Shown piece by piece: positions 35,378-43,702 of a stretch of DNA of 50,715 nt. The notes under the pieces were generated by a model that saw nothing but the letters and a program-made list of their open reading frames with translations, was not told the DNA's origin and did no database searches. How positions within the stretch are numbered: position 1 is the first letter of the stretch; each line of letters starts with the position of its first letter. The translations under genes and the position numbers were made by a program. The stretch lies in the NCBI GenBank assembly GCA_030038415.1, contig JASHOX010000206.1:1-50715 (forward strand), read 5' to 3'. This DNA comes from Xanthobacteraceae bacterium (lineage in GTDB: Bacteria > Pseudomonadota > Alphaproteobacteria > Rhizobiales > Xanthobacteraceae).

Positions 35378-36178
35378 ATGCCGGGACGTGTCGAGGGTAA
35401 AGTCGCGCTGATTACCGGCGCGGGATGCGTGGGGCCGGGCTGGGGCAACGGACGCGCCGCTGCGGTCTTGTTCGCGCGCGAAGGCGCCAAGGTCTTTGCC
35501 GTCGACAAGAGCGCCGAGGCGATGACGGAGACCGTAGCCCGCGTCGGCAACGACGGCGAGATCGCCACCCATATCTGCGATGTGCTCGACGACGCGCAAG
35601 TCGGCGCCATGGTGGCGGAGTGCTGCAAGAAATTCGGCCCGATCGATATCCTGGTCAACAATGTCGGCGGCTCGGCCGCTGGCGGCGCCGCCGAAATGTC
35701 GGAAGAAAGCTTCGACAACCAGATCGACTATAATCTCAAAAGCGTGTTTCTGACCTGCCGCCACGTTCTTCCGGTGATGATCGAGAAGTCCGGCGGTGGC
35801 TCCATCGTCAACACCGCGTCGACGTCCGGCCTGCGCTATACCGGCTCGCCGCAGATCGGTTACGCGTCGGCGAAGGCCGCCGTCATCCAATTCTCGCGGG
35901 TGACCGCCGTGCAATATGCCAAGCACGGCATTCGGGTGAATACGGTGGTGCCGGGCCAGATGCACACGCCGATGGTCGAGGCACGGCTTGCCAAGCAGCG
36001 CACCGGCGGCGACATCGAGGCTTTGCTCAAATCGCGCGTCGCGCGCATCCCGCTCGGCTTCATGGGCGACGGCCGCGATACCGCCAATGCGGCGCTGTTC
36101 CTCGCCTCCGACGAAGCGCGCTTCATCACCGGCACCGAGATCGTGGTCGACGGCGGCATGACCGCGCGCTGCGATTAA
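35378..36178 (+). CDS. Short-chain dehydrogenase/reductase (SDR)
   Basis: A classical SDR of 266 residues. It has the nucleotide-binding TGAG..GPGWGNG loop (14-25; longer than the usual TGxxxGIG), NNVG (94-97), and catalytic Tyr162/Lys166 in GYASAK; VNTVVPGQMHTPMV and a C-terminal GTEIVVDGGM are standard. It should oxidise or reduce an alcohol/ketone pair with NAD(P). The following genes encode a LigI-like hydrolase and an RraA-like aldolase with gaps of 22 and 8 bases, so it is probably one step of the same pathway. Confidence 0.92.
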   Translation: MPGRVEGKVALITGAGCVGPGWGNGRAAAVLFAREGAKVFAVDKSAEAMTETVARVGNDGEIATHICDVLDDAQVGAMVAECCKKFGPIDILVNNVGGSAAGGAAEMSEESFDNQIDYNLKSVFLTCRHVLPVMIEKSGGGSIVNTASTSGLRYTGSPQIGYASAKAAVIQFSRVTAVQYAKHGIRVNTVVPGQMHTPMVEARLAKQRTGGDIEALLKSRVARIPLGFMGDGRDTANAALFLASDEARFITGTEIVVDGGMTARCD

Positions 36179-36200
36179 TCAGCGAGAATTGGAATTTCCC

Positions 36201-37088
36201 ATGGCTATCCGCGCCGACGATCTCACCCCAACCATTCCGCCGCCGGATCCAAATCCGAAAAAGCCGCGGTTCAAGCTGCCGCCGCTCGCCTGCGATTCGC
36301 ATTTTCATGTGTTCGGGCCGCACAGCAAATTTCCTTATGCGGCGAAGCGGCCGTTCACGCCGACCGACGCACCCAAGGAAGATCTGTTCCGACTGCACGC
36401 GTTTCTCGGTTTCGAGCGCGGTGTGTTCGTCCAATCGACCTGTCACGGCAGCGATAATACGGCGCTGCTCGATTTGTTGGCCGCCGGGCAGGGCCGCTAT
36501 CGCGGCGCCGCCTTGCTCGACCCATGGACGCCGCAGGCCGAGGTCGACCGGTTGGACGACGCCGGCGTGCGCGGCGTCCGGCTGCATTTTTATTTTCCGC
36601 GGGGCGGCGAGCCGATGCGCCGCGACGACATGCTTCAGGTGATCGATAAAGTGGCGCCGAACGGCTGGCATATTGAGATGCAGTTCGGCGGTCACGGCGT
36701 GCTCGACTACTATGATTTTATTACCTCGATCGAGGCGCCGGTGGTGATTGACCACGTCGGGCGCATCGACATCGGCGAAGGGCTGCGCGGCAAGACCTTC
36801 TCGGTGCTGCGCCGCTTGCTCGATCGCGGCAACGTGTGGATCAAGCTTTCGGGCACCGATCGCATCACTAAACAGCCGTACCCTTATGCCGACGCCGTGC
36901 CGTTCGCGCGCGATCTTGCCGCGCACGCGCCTGAGCGCGTGGTCTGGGGCACCGACTGGCCGCATCCGAACCACAGTGCCGTGCCCAATGACGGCGAACT
37001 GGTCGATCTCATTCCCGAGATCGCGCCCGACGAGCGCACGCGCCGGCTGATGCTGGTCGATAATCCGGCAAAACTGTTCGGCTTTTGA
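36201..37088 (+). CDS. Amidohydrolase, 2-pyrone-4,6-dicarboxylate hydrolase-like (LigI family)
   Basis: A TIM-barrel amidohydrolase of 295 residues. The N-terminal CDSHFHVFGP gives Asp32, His34 and His36 of the HxH-type site, VVIDHVGRID is mid-protein, and WGTDWPHPN supplies the C-terminal Asp. This set is typical of the LigI/COG3618 group that opens lactones such as 2-pyrone-4,6-dicarboxylate. The ATG at 36201 was chosen over a TTG four codons upstream. An RraA-type aldolase gene follows by eight bases, the enzyme expected one or two steps later in protocatechuate 4,5-cleavage. Confidence 0.9.
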   Translation: MAIRADDLTPTIPPPDPNPKKPRFKLPPLACDSHFHVFGPHSKFPYAAKRPFTPTDAPKEDLFRLHAFLGFERGVFVQSTCHGSDNTALLDLLAAGQGRYRGAALLDPWTPQAEVDRLDDAGVRGVRLHFYFPRGGEPMRRDDMLQVIDKVAPNGWHIEMQFGGHGVLDYYDFITSIEAPVVIDHVGRIDIGEGLRGKTFSVLRRLLDRGNVWIKLSGTDRITKQPYPYADAVPFARDLAAHAPERVVWGTDWPHPNHSAVPNDGELVDLIPEIAPDERTRRLMLVDNPAKLFGF

Positions 37089-37096
37089 GTGCCGCC

Positions 37097-37822
37097 ATGA
37101 CCAAGCAAACTCTCGGCAAGCTCCCGCCCGGCGCCTTCGGCATGCTGGAATTGCCGGCGCTGCCGCCGGGTCTTGTCGACGGCTATCGCGCGCTGCCCGA
37201 CCTCACCGGCACGACCTCGGACGTGATGGATGAACTCGACATCGTCGGCGCTGTGCCGGCTGCAGTGCTGCGGCCGAACGATCCGACCGCGCGCATCGTC
37301 GGCCGGGCGTTGACGGTACGCAACGTCCCGGCGAGCGCGTCGGTGCCGGATAGGGTCAAAGGCGGCGTGTCCGGCCTCGGCGAGATCGAGGCGCATAACC
37401 TCGCCGAGCCAGGCGACGTGCTGGTGGTAGAGGGCGTCGATCAGGTCTCCAATCTCGGCGGCATGTCGGCAACGATCGGGCATCGGCAGGACGAGATCGG
37501 TGCCGTTGTCGACGGCGGCGCGCGCGACGTCGATCATTCCCGCGCGATCGGGCTGCCGGTCTGGTCGAAGAGCGTCAGCCCGATCACCGGCAAGTGGCGT
37601 GTCGAGACCGTCGCCGTCAACAAGCCGGTCACGATCTGCGGGGTGAACGTCAATCCCGGCGATCTCGTGCTAGCGGACGAAACCGGGGTCTGCTTTATCC
37701 CGCGTGAGCGCGCGGCGGAGGTGCTGGCGCGGGCGCAACGCAACGCGATTGCGGAAAAACTGCGCGAGGAGAAGATCGCTGCCGGCGTTCCGGTCGCCGA
37801 GCTCCTTGGCAAGGCAAAATAG
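37097..37822 (+). CDS. RraA-family 4-hydroxy-4-methyl-2-oxoglutarate/CHA aldolase
   Basis: A 241-residue RraA-fold protein. The aldolase signature G-X20-R-D is exact: Gly122 and Arg143-Asp144 in DGGARD, with Asp146 after it. This motif marks enzymes that cleave 4-hydroxy-4-methyl-2-oxoglutarate or 4-carboxy-4-hydroxy-2-oxoadipate to pyruvate plus an oxo-acid, as opposed to RNase E regulators that lack it. The position after a LigI-like hydrolase supports the aldolase reading. The Bug receptor on the other strand converges eight bases after its stop. Confidence 0.9.
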   Translation: MTKQTLGKLPPGAFGMLELPALPPGLVDGYRALPDLTGTTSDVMDELDIVGAVPAAVLRPNDPTARIVGRALTVRNVPASASVPDRVKGGVSGLGEIEAHNLAEPGDVLVVEGVDQVSNLGGMSATIGHRQDEIGAVVDGGARDVDHSRAIGLPVWSKSVSPITGKWRVETVAVNKPVTICGVNVNPGDLVLADETGVCFIPRERAAEVLARAQRNAIAEKLREEKIAAGVPVAELLGKAK

Positions 37823-37830
37823 CGCCGCCG

Positions 37831-38784
37831 TTACTCTCCGGTAATGCCGAGCTTCTTGATCATCTCCGGCCAGGTGGAGAATTCCTTGGCAAGTCTCTCC
37901 GCGAAAGCGTCATGGCCGAGCATGCCGTGAATGGCGTTGCTTGCAAGACGCTGCTTGATCTCAGGTTCGGCGATGACGGCGAACAGCGCTTGTTCGAGCT
38001 TGTCGCGCACGTCATGCGGCGTGCCGGCGGGCAGCAGCACGCCGTACCAGTTTTCCATGACCACGCTTGGCAGCCCGAGCTCCACGGTGGTCGGCAAATC
38101 CGGCAACAGCGGCGAACGCTCCTCGGCAAACAAGGCGAGCGCCTTGACCGAGCCGGCTTTGACCAGCGGCAGCAAGACCGGAAGATCGGCGTTGAGCATG
38201 TCGACATGGCCGCCGAGGAGGTCGTTGATCGCCGGCGCGGCGCCGCGGTAAGGCACATGCGTGATTTTCACACCCGCCGCGGCATTGAGCATCTCGACGG
38301 CGATGTTCATGGTCGTACCCGGCCCGGCCGAGCCATAGGTGAGCTTCTGCACCTTCGCCTTGTTGATGAGTTGCGGCAAGGAGGCGACACCGAGGTCTTT
38401 GTTGACCACGAGCAGGGACGGCACCACCCCGACCAGCATGGCCGGCTCGAAGGATTTGACGGGGTCATAGGCCGTTGGCGGCTTCAGGATCGGGCTGAGC
38501 ACTTGCGATCCAAGACTGGCGAGCAGGATCGTCTTGCCGTCGGGCGCGGCATGCGCCACATATTCCGAGGCAATCGCCCCGCCGGCGCCGCCGCGATCGT
38601 CGACGATCACATTGGCATTGAGCTTCGGGCTGAGTGCGTTGGCGAGGATGCGCGCCAATTGATCGACCGGACCGCCCGCGGCGAACGGGACGACGATCTT
38701 GATCGTGTCGGCCAGCGCCGGGGCCGTCAAAAGCAATAGCGCGGCGCAGCACAAAGCAAAAAATCCGCCCCGATGGCGTTGCAT
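37831..38784 (-). CDS. Bug-type tripartite tricarboxylate transporter substrate-binding protein
   Basis: A second TctC/Bug receptor, 317 residues. A signal peptide (cleavage after ALA, about residue 25) is followed by IKIVVPFAAGGPVDQLARIL, a DRGGAGG loop, and HVPYRGAAPAINDLLGGHVD. It should capture a carboxylate in the periplasm. The run gggggg just upstream of the ATG at 38784 fixes the start. Its position against the aldolase gene suggests it imports a substrate of that module, which is inference. Confidence 0.92.
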   Translation of the reverse strand: MQRHRGGFFALCCAALLLLTAPALADTIKIVVPFAAGGPVDQLARILANALSPKLNANVIVDDRGGAGGAIASEYVAHAAPDGKTILLASLGSQVLSPILKPPTAYDPVKSFEPAMLVGVVPSLLVVNKDLGVASLPQLINKAKVQKLTYGSAGPGTTMNIAVEMLNAAAGVKITHVPYRGAAPAINDLLGGHVDMLNADLPVLLPLVKAGSVKALALFAEERSPLLPDLPTTVELGLPSVVMENWYGVLLPAGTPHDVRDKLEQALFAVIAEPEIKQRLASNAIHGMLGHDAFAERLAKEFSTWPEMIKKLGITGE

Positions 38785-38808
38785 TCGTGTCCCCCCAAAA
38801 CTCAATTT

Positions 38809-39516
38809 TCAGCACATCACCTTACCGCAAGTCCGTGACGCATCGACAATCTTTTGCAGTCCGTCGCGGCCGGGATAGCCGAGGATCGCGACTCCATCGA
38901 TGACGAAAGCCGGCGTCGCGGCGAGCCCGAGCGCGTCGCCAAGCGCGACATGGGCTTTCATGATTTTAGTGATTTCGTCGCTGTCGCCGAGCTTGGTCAA
39001 AGCGCGTTCGTCGAAGCCGAGCGCGCGCGCCACGTCGAGCGCGCGTAGCCCGTCGGTGGTGCCGCGCTGCGAATAGATCTTGCGGTGGAAATCGTAGAAC
39101 TGGGCCGGCGTGCCAAGCTTGGCAACGGCGAGCTCGACGCGGCTTGCCGCAATCGAGGCAATGCCCAGCACAGGGTAGGGCACCAGCACCAGACGAAGCC
39201 CCGGATCGACGGCGACCATATCGGCGACGTCGGCGGAAGCGATCCGGCAATACGGACAGTTGAGATCGTAAAATTCCACAAGCGTCGTCTTGCCTTCCGG
39301 GTTGGCGGCGACCACCACGCCGGGTAATTTGCCGATCGCACCGGCCAGTTTGACCCTGTGATTGGGCAGGCGCTGGCCGTCGTCGTTGAGCAACGGAAAT
39401 TCGGCGACGAACTGCATCGAGCGGTCGCGGCCCTGCGCGCACGCGATCCCGCTCCAGGCCATGAATGCGGTGACGGCAATCGCCGTGGGCGGGATGATCG
39501 AAAACCGCATTTTCAT
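38809..39516 (-). CDS. DsbA-family thioredoxin-fold protein
   Basis: A 235-residue exported protein with a signal peptide (cleavage near ACA, 27) and a DsbA-like thioredoxin domain. The redox motif is CPYC (Cys87, Cys90) in EFYDLNCPYC, and the cis-proline is in AATPAFVIDG. A CGKVMC pair ends the chain. It is probably a periplasmic thiol oxidase or isomerase. It lies between a Bug receptor and the Yej importer genes on the same strand. Confidence 0.9.
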   Translation of the reverse strand: MKMRFSIIPPTAIAVTAFMAWSGIACAQGRDRSMQFVAEFPLLNDDGQRLPNHRVKLAGAIGKLPGVVVAANPEGKTTLVEFYDLNCPYCRIASADVADMVAVDPGLRLVLVPYPVLGIASIAASRVELAVAKLGTPAQFYDFHRKIYSQRGTTDGLRALDVARALGFDERALTKLGDSDEITKIMKAHVALGDALGLAATPAFVIDGVAILGYPGRDGLQKIVDASRTCGKVMC

Positions 39517-39551
39517 CTGCCCATATCTAATATCGCTGCGGCAGGCGCGAT

Positions 39552-41195
39552 TTATTGCTCGACCACGCCCTCAGGCACGGTTTCGAGGTTGAACGCGGCG
39601 GCGAACAGCGCGCGGGTATAATCGGTCTTGGGATTGCGGAACAATTCGGCGGCGTCGCCAGCCTCGACGACCAGGCCGTGCCGCATCACCACTAGGCGGC
39701 TCGCCAGCGCGGCGACGACCCGCAGGTCGTGCGAGATGAACAGATAAGTCAGATCGTGCTGCTTCTGCAGGTCGCGCAGCAGATCGACCATCTGCGCCTG
39801 GATCACCATGTCGAGCGCGCTGGTCGGCTCGTCGAGTACGATGAAACTGGGCTCCAGCACCACGGCGCGCGCCACCGCGATGCGCTGGCGCTGGCCGCCG
39901 GAAAACTCATGGGGAAAGCGAAAGCGCAAGTCCGGGTTGAGGCCAACGTCACGCAACGCCTGAACCACGCGCTCGTCGCGCTGGCGGTCCGGCATGTCCG
40001 GCTGGTGGACCTTGAGGCCTTCCTTGATGATGTCCGCGACCGACATGCGCGGCGACAGCGATCCGTAGGGATCCTGGAACACGATCTGCATGTCGCGGCG
40101 GAACGGCCGCATTTCCTTGAATTTCAACCCTTGCAGATCGCGGCCCATGAACGCGATCAGCCCATCCGACGATATAAGTCTTAAGATTGCGCGGCCGAGC
40201 GTCGACTTGCCGGAGCCGGATTCGCCGACGACGCCGAGCGTCTCGCCCTTGCGCAGCTCGATGCTCAAGCCGTCGCAGGCTTTGACGTGGCCGACGGTCT
40301 TGCGCATCAGGCCGCGGGTGATCGGAAACCACACTTTGAGCTGGTCCGTTTTGAGAAGAATCGGCGCGTTGGGCTGCGGCGGCGCCGGATCGGGCCGCGG
40401 CTCGGCGCCGAGCAGCGCCTGCGTATACGGATGCTCGGGCGCGGAGAACACGCGCTCGACGGTGCCTTGCTCGACGATCTTGCCGTCCTTCATCACGCAG
40501 ACCCGTTGCGCGATTTTCCTCACGATGCCGAGGTCATGGGTAATGAACAGCAGCGACATGTGCAGCCGCGACTGAATGTCCTTCAAGAGCGCGATGATCT
40601 GCGCCTGCACGGTGACGTCGAGCGCGGTGGTCGGCTCGTCGGCGATGAGCAAATCGGGCTCGTTGGCGAGCGCCATCGCGATCATCACGCGCTGGCGCTG
40701 ACCGCCGGAGAGCTGATGCGGATAGCTTTTGAGCCGGGTCTCCGGGTCGGGGATGCCGACTTGGCGGAGCACTTCCAGCGTCCGCGCGCGGGCCGGCGCT
40801 CCGGTCAGGCCGCGATGCAACAGCAGGATCTCACCGATCTGCTTCTCGATCGTGTGCAGCGGATTGAGCGAGGTCATCGGCTCCTGGAACACGATGGTGA
40901 TATCGTCGCCGCGCACCTGACGTATCTCGCGTTCGGGCAGTTTCAGCAAATCGCGGCCATGAAAATTGATGTTGCCCGACGGATGATGCGCCGCCGGATA
41001 GGGCAGGAGTCTGAGGATCGACAAAGCCGTGGCCGATTTGCCGGAGCCGGATTCGCCGACCAGCGCCATGCACTCGCCCTTGACGATGTCGAACGAGATG
41101 CGGTCGACTGCAAGTGTTTCGCGCCCGCCGGAGCGGAACGCGATGGAGAGATCGCGAACGGAAAGGCAGAGCTCCTTGCCCGGCTGCTCGCTCAT
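39552..41195 (-). CDS. yejF: Peptide ABC transporter ATPase with two nucleotide-binding domains (YejF)
   Basis: A 547-residue fusion of two ATPase domains that powers the Yej oligopeptide/microcin C-type importer. Each half has a Walker A GESGSGKS (residues 47-54 and again near 325) and an ABC signature ([16 protein letters not shown]) with Walker B LLIADEP and FIVLDEP. The C-terminal half is a DppF/OppF-like domain with the oligopeptide-transporter extension. The ATG overlaps the yejE stop by four bases (ATGA). Confidence 0.95.
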   Translation of the reverse strand: MSEQPGKELCLSVRDLSIAFRSGGRETLAVDRISFDIVKGECMALVGESGSGKSATALSILRLLPYPAAHHPSGNINFHGRDLLKLPEREIRQVRGDDITIVFQEPMTSLNPLHTIEKQIGEILLLHRGLTGAPARARTLEVLRQVGIPDPETRLKSYPHQLSGGQRQRVMIAMALANEPDLLIADEPTTALDVTVQAQIIALLKDIQSRLHMSLLFITHDLGIVRKIAQRVCVMKDGKIVEQGTVERVFSAPEHPYTQALLGAEPRPDPAPPQPNAPILLKTDQLKVWFPITRGLMRKTVGHVKACDGLSIELRKGETLGVVGESGSGKSTLGRAILRLISSDGLIAFMGRDLQGLKFKEMRPFRRDMQIVFQDPYGSLSPRMSVADIIKEGLKVHQPDMPDRQRDERVVQALRDVGLNPDLRFRFPHEFSGGQRQRIAVARAVVLEPSFIVLDEPTSALDMVIQAQMVDLLRDLQKQHDLTYLFISHDLRVVAALASRLVVMRHGLVVEAGDAAELFRNPKTDYTRALFAAAFNLETVPEGVVEQ

Positions 41196-42406
41196 GCGAA
41201 CGTCTTCCGCGGATCAAAGGCGTCGCGCACCGCCTCGCCGATGAAGATCAGAAGCGACAGCATCAGCGCGACGGTGAAAAAGCCCGTAAGCCCGAGCCAC
41301 GGTGCCTGCACATTGGCCTTGGCTTGCGACAACAGCTCGCCGAGCGAGGGCGAGCCGGGCGGCAGGCCAAAGCCGAGGAAATCGAGCGCGGTGAGCGTCA
41401 TCACCGAGGACGACATGATGAAGGGCAGGAACGTCATGGTCGCCACCATGGCGTTCGGCAACAGATGCCGGAACATGATGACTTTGTTGGACACGCCGAG
41501 CGCGCGCGCGGCCTGGATATATTCGAAATTGCGGCCGCGCAGAAACTCCGCCCGCACCAGGCCGACCAGCCGTACCCAGGAAAACAGCAGCAGAATTCCG
41601 AGCAGCACGAAGAAGCCGGGTACCAGCACCGACGAAATGATCAACAGCAGATAAAGCTCCGGCACCGACGTCCAGATTTCAATGAAGCGCTGAAACAGCA
41701 AGTCGGTCCAGCCGCCGAAATAGCCCTGCACGGCGCCGGCGGCGACGCCGATGACCGACGACACGATGGTCAGCACCAGTCCGAACAGCACCGAGATGCG
41801 GAAGCCGTAGATCACTCGCGCCAGCACGTCGCGGCCCTGATCGTCGGTGCCGAGCCAGTTATATTCGAGCGTGCCGCATTTGGCGTAGCCGTTCTTGGCG
41901 GCAAATTCGCAATCTTGCGCGGTCAACATCCAGGTCGGCTTGGAGGGAAAAGCCGACGGCGGATTGTCGTTGATGGTGTTGTAGGAAAAGCGGATCGGCG
42001 CCCAGATTTCGACGGCGTTATGTTCGTCGAGAAACTTCTGCAAATGCGGATCGCGGTAGTCGGCGGCGGTGCCGAGGTCGTCGCCGAAATCGGTGTCCGG
42101 ATAGGTCATGAAGACTGGAAAAAAGGTCTTGCCGTCGAAGTGAATGAACAACGGTTTATCGTTGGCGATGAATTCGGCGAACATCGAGACGATGAACAGC
42201 ACGAGGAAGATCCACAACGACCAATAACCGCGGCGGTTGGCCTTGAAATTCCGCCAGCGCCGGACGTTGAGCGGGGAAAACTCAAAGCCGCGCGGCATTC
42301 CGAAAAGCCCAAGCGGGCCGGCGGGCTCGAGGTCGGGCTTGAGGTCCTCCGGGATGCCCGGCTCGATCTCGGTTTCGAGATTGTCGGTGAGGGTCTTGTC
42401 GTCCAC
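41192..42406 (-). CDS. yejE: Peptide ABC transporter permease YejE
   Basis: Inner-membrane permease of 404 residues. An N-terminal cytoplasmic segment (RRWRNFKANRRGYWSL) leads to the first helix and a large periplasmic loop (about 65-165) before the permease domain, with the EAA loop EFLRGRNFEYIQAARALGVSNKVIMFRH near 285-312. The start is GTG at 42406, one base after the yejB stop, and its end overlaps yejF. It pairs with YejB to form the channel. Confidence 0.94.
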   Translation of the reverse strand: MDDKTLTDNLETEIEPGIPEDLKPDLEPAGPLGLFGMPRGFEFSPLNVRRWRNFKANRRGYWSLWIFLVLFIVSMFAEFIANDKPLFIHFDGKTFFPVFMTYPDTDFGDDLGTAADYRDPHLQKFLDEHNAVEIWAPIRFSYNTINDNPPSAFPSKPTWMLTAQDCEFAAKNGYAKCGTLEYNWLGTDDQGRDVLARVIYGFRISVLFGLVLTIVSSVIGVAAGAVQGYFGGWTDLLFQRFIEIWTSVPELYLLLIISSVLVPGFFVLLGILLLFSWVRLVGLVRAEFLRGRNFEYIQAARALGVSNKVIMFRHLLPNAMVATMTFLPFIMSSSVMTLTALDFLGFGLPPGSPSLGELLSQAKANVQAPWLGLTGFFTVALMLSLLIFIGEAVRDAFDPRKTFA

Positions 42407-42407
42407 C

Positions 42408-43517
42408 TCACACCTCCCGCGTCTCGAAGTCGATGCGCGGATCGATCCAAGTATAAGTGAGGTCTGAAATCAGATTTACGACAAGGCCGAGCAAAGCGAA
42501 AATGTAGAGATTGGCGAACACCACCGGATAATCGCGGTTGAGCACGCTTTCGAAGCTCAATAGCCCGAGGCCGTCGAGCGAGAAGATGGTCTCGATCAAC
42601 AGCGAGCCGGCAAAAAAGGCGGAGACGAAGGCGGCCGGGAAACCGGCGATGACCAACAGCATGGCGTTGCGGAAAATGTGGCCGTACAGTACCTGACGCT
42701 CGGAGCAGCCCTTGGCGCGCGCGGTGAGCACATATTGCTTGCGCAGCTCTTCAAGAAACGAGTTCTTGGTGAGCAATGTCATGGTGGCGAAGGCGGCAAG
42801 CCCCATGGAGACGATCGGCAGCGTGAGGTGCCAGAAATAGTCGAGAATCTTTTCCCACCAGGGAAACTGCGACCAGCCTTCCGAAACGAGTCCGCGCAAC
42901 GGGAAGATTTGCCAGAACGAGCCGCCGGCGAACAGCACGATCAGCAAGATCGCGAACAGAAAGCCGGGAATAGCGTAGCCGACGATGATGACGCCGGAGG
43001 TCCATACGTCGAACTGCGAGCCGTCGCGCACCGCCTTGCGGATGCCGAGCGGAATCGAGATCAGATAGCTCAATAGCGTCATCCAGATGCCGAGCGATAT
43101 CGATACCGGCAGCTTCTCCTTGATCAGCTGCAGCACGCTGACGTCGCGGAAATAGCTCTTGCCGAAATCAAAGCGCAGGTAGTTCCACATCATCAGGAAG
43201 AAGCGCTCGTAGGCCGGCTTGTCGAAGCCGAACTGCTTCTCCAGGCTCTTGATGAAGGCCGGGTCGAGCCCCTGGGCGCCGCGATATTTGGAAGTGACGT
43301 CGAATTGCGAGCCGGCCTGCAATGCGCCGTGGGCGAAATCGCCGCTGGTCGAGCCGGAAATTCGCGACGTTGCCCCGGTATCGCTGCCGCGAAGCTGGGC
43401 GATGACGCGCTCGACCGGGCCGCCCGGGGCGAATTGAACCACGACGAACGACACCAGCATGATGCCGAAAATCGTCGGGATCATGAACAGGATACGGCGG
43501 ACGATGTAGGCAGCCAT
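42408..43517 (-). CDS. yejB: Peptide ABC transporter permease YejB
   Basis: Inner-membrane permease of 369 residues with six helices: an N-terminal helix at 8-30, a periplasmic loop (PGGPVERVIAQLRG and the following 80 residues), then the core with EAA-type loop EELRKQYVLTARAKGCSERQ. GGGA precedes the ATG at 43517. The 185-base gap to the second yejA gene holds no coding sequence and no clear terminator, so the genes may still share a transcript. Confidence 0.94.
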   Translation of the reverse strand: MAAYIVRRILFMIPTIFGIMLVSFVVVQFAPGGPVERVIAQLRGSDTGATSRISGSTSGDFAHGALQAGSQFDVTSKYRGAQGLDPAFIKSLEKQFGFDKPAYERFFLMMWNYLRFDFGKSYFRDVSVLQLIKEKLPVSISLGIWMTLLSYLISIPLGIRKAVRDGSQFDVWTSGVIIVGYAIPGFLFAILLIVLFAGGSFWQIFPLRGLVSEGWSQFPWWEKILDYFWHLTLPIVSMGLAAFATMTLLTKNSFLEELRKQYVLTARAKGCSERQVLYGHIFRNAMLLVIAGFPAAFVSAFFAGSLLIETIFSLDGLGLLSFESVLNRDYPVVFANLYIFALLGLVVNLISDLTYTWIDPRIDFETREV

Positions 43518-43702
43518 TGAGTCCCAGCAGGTCTATTCTCGGACCGCTATCTTAAAGCCATTGGCGCAATGCGCCACCACTGTTAAATGGCCGAAATGCG
43601 GCCGCGGCGTCGCATCCGAGCGTGACGGACACACGATGGTCGTCCGCGGCAGCGACCCTATAGCATGCGACATACTGGCGTCCCGCCATCAAATTCGCGG
43701 CA

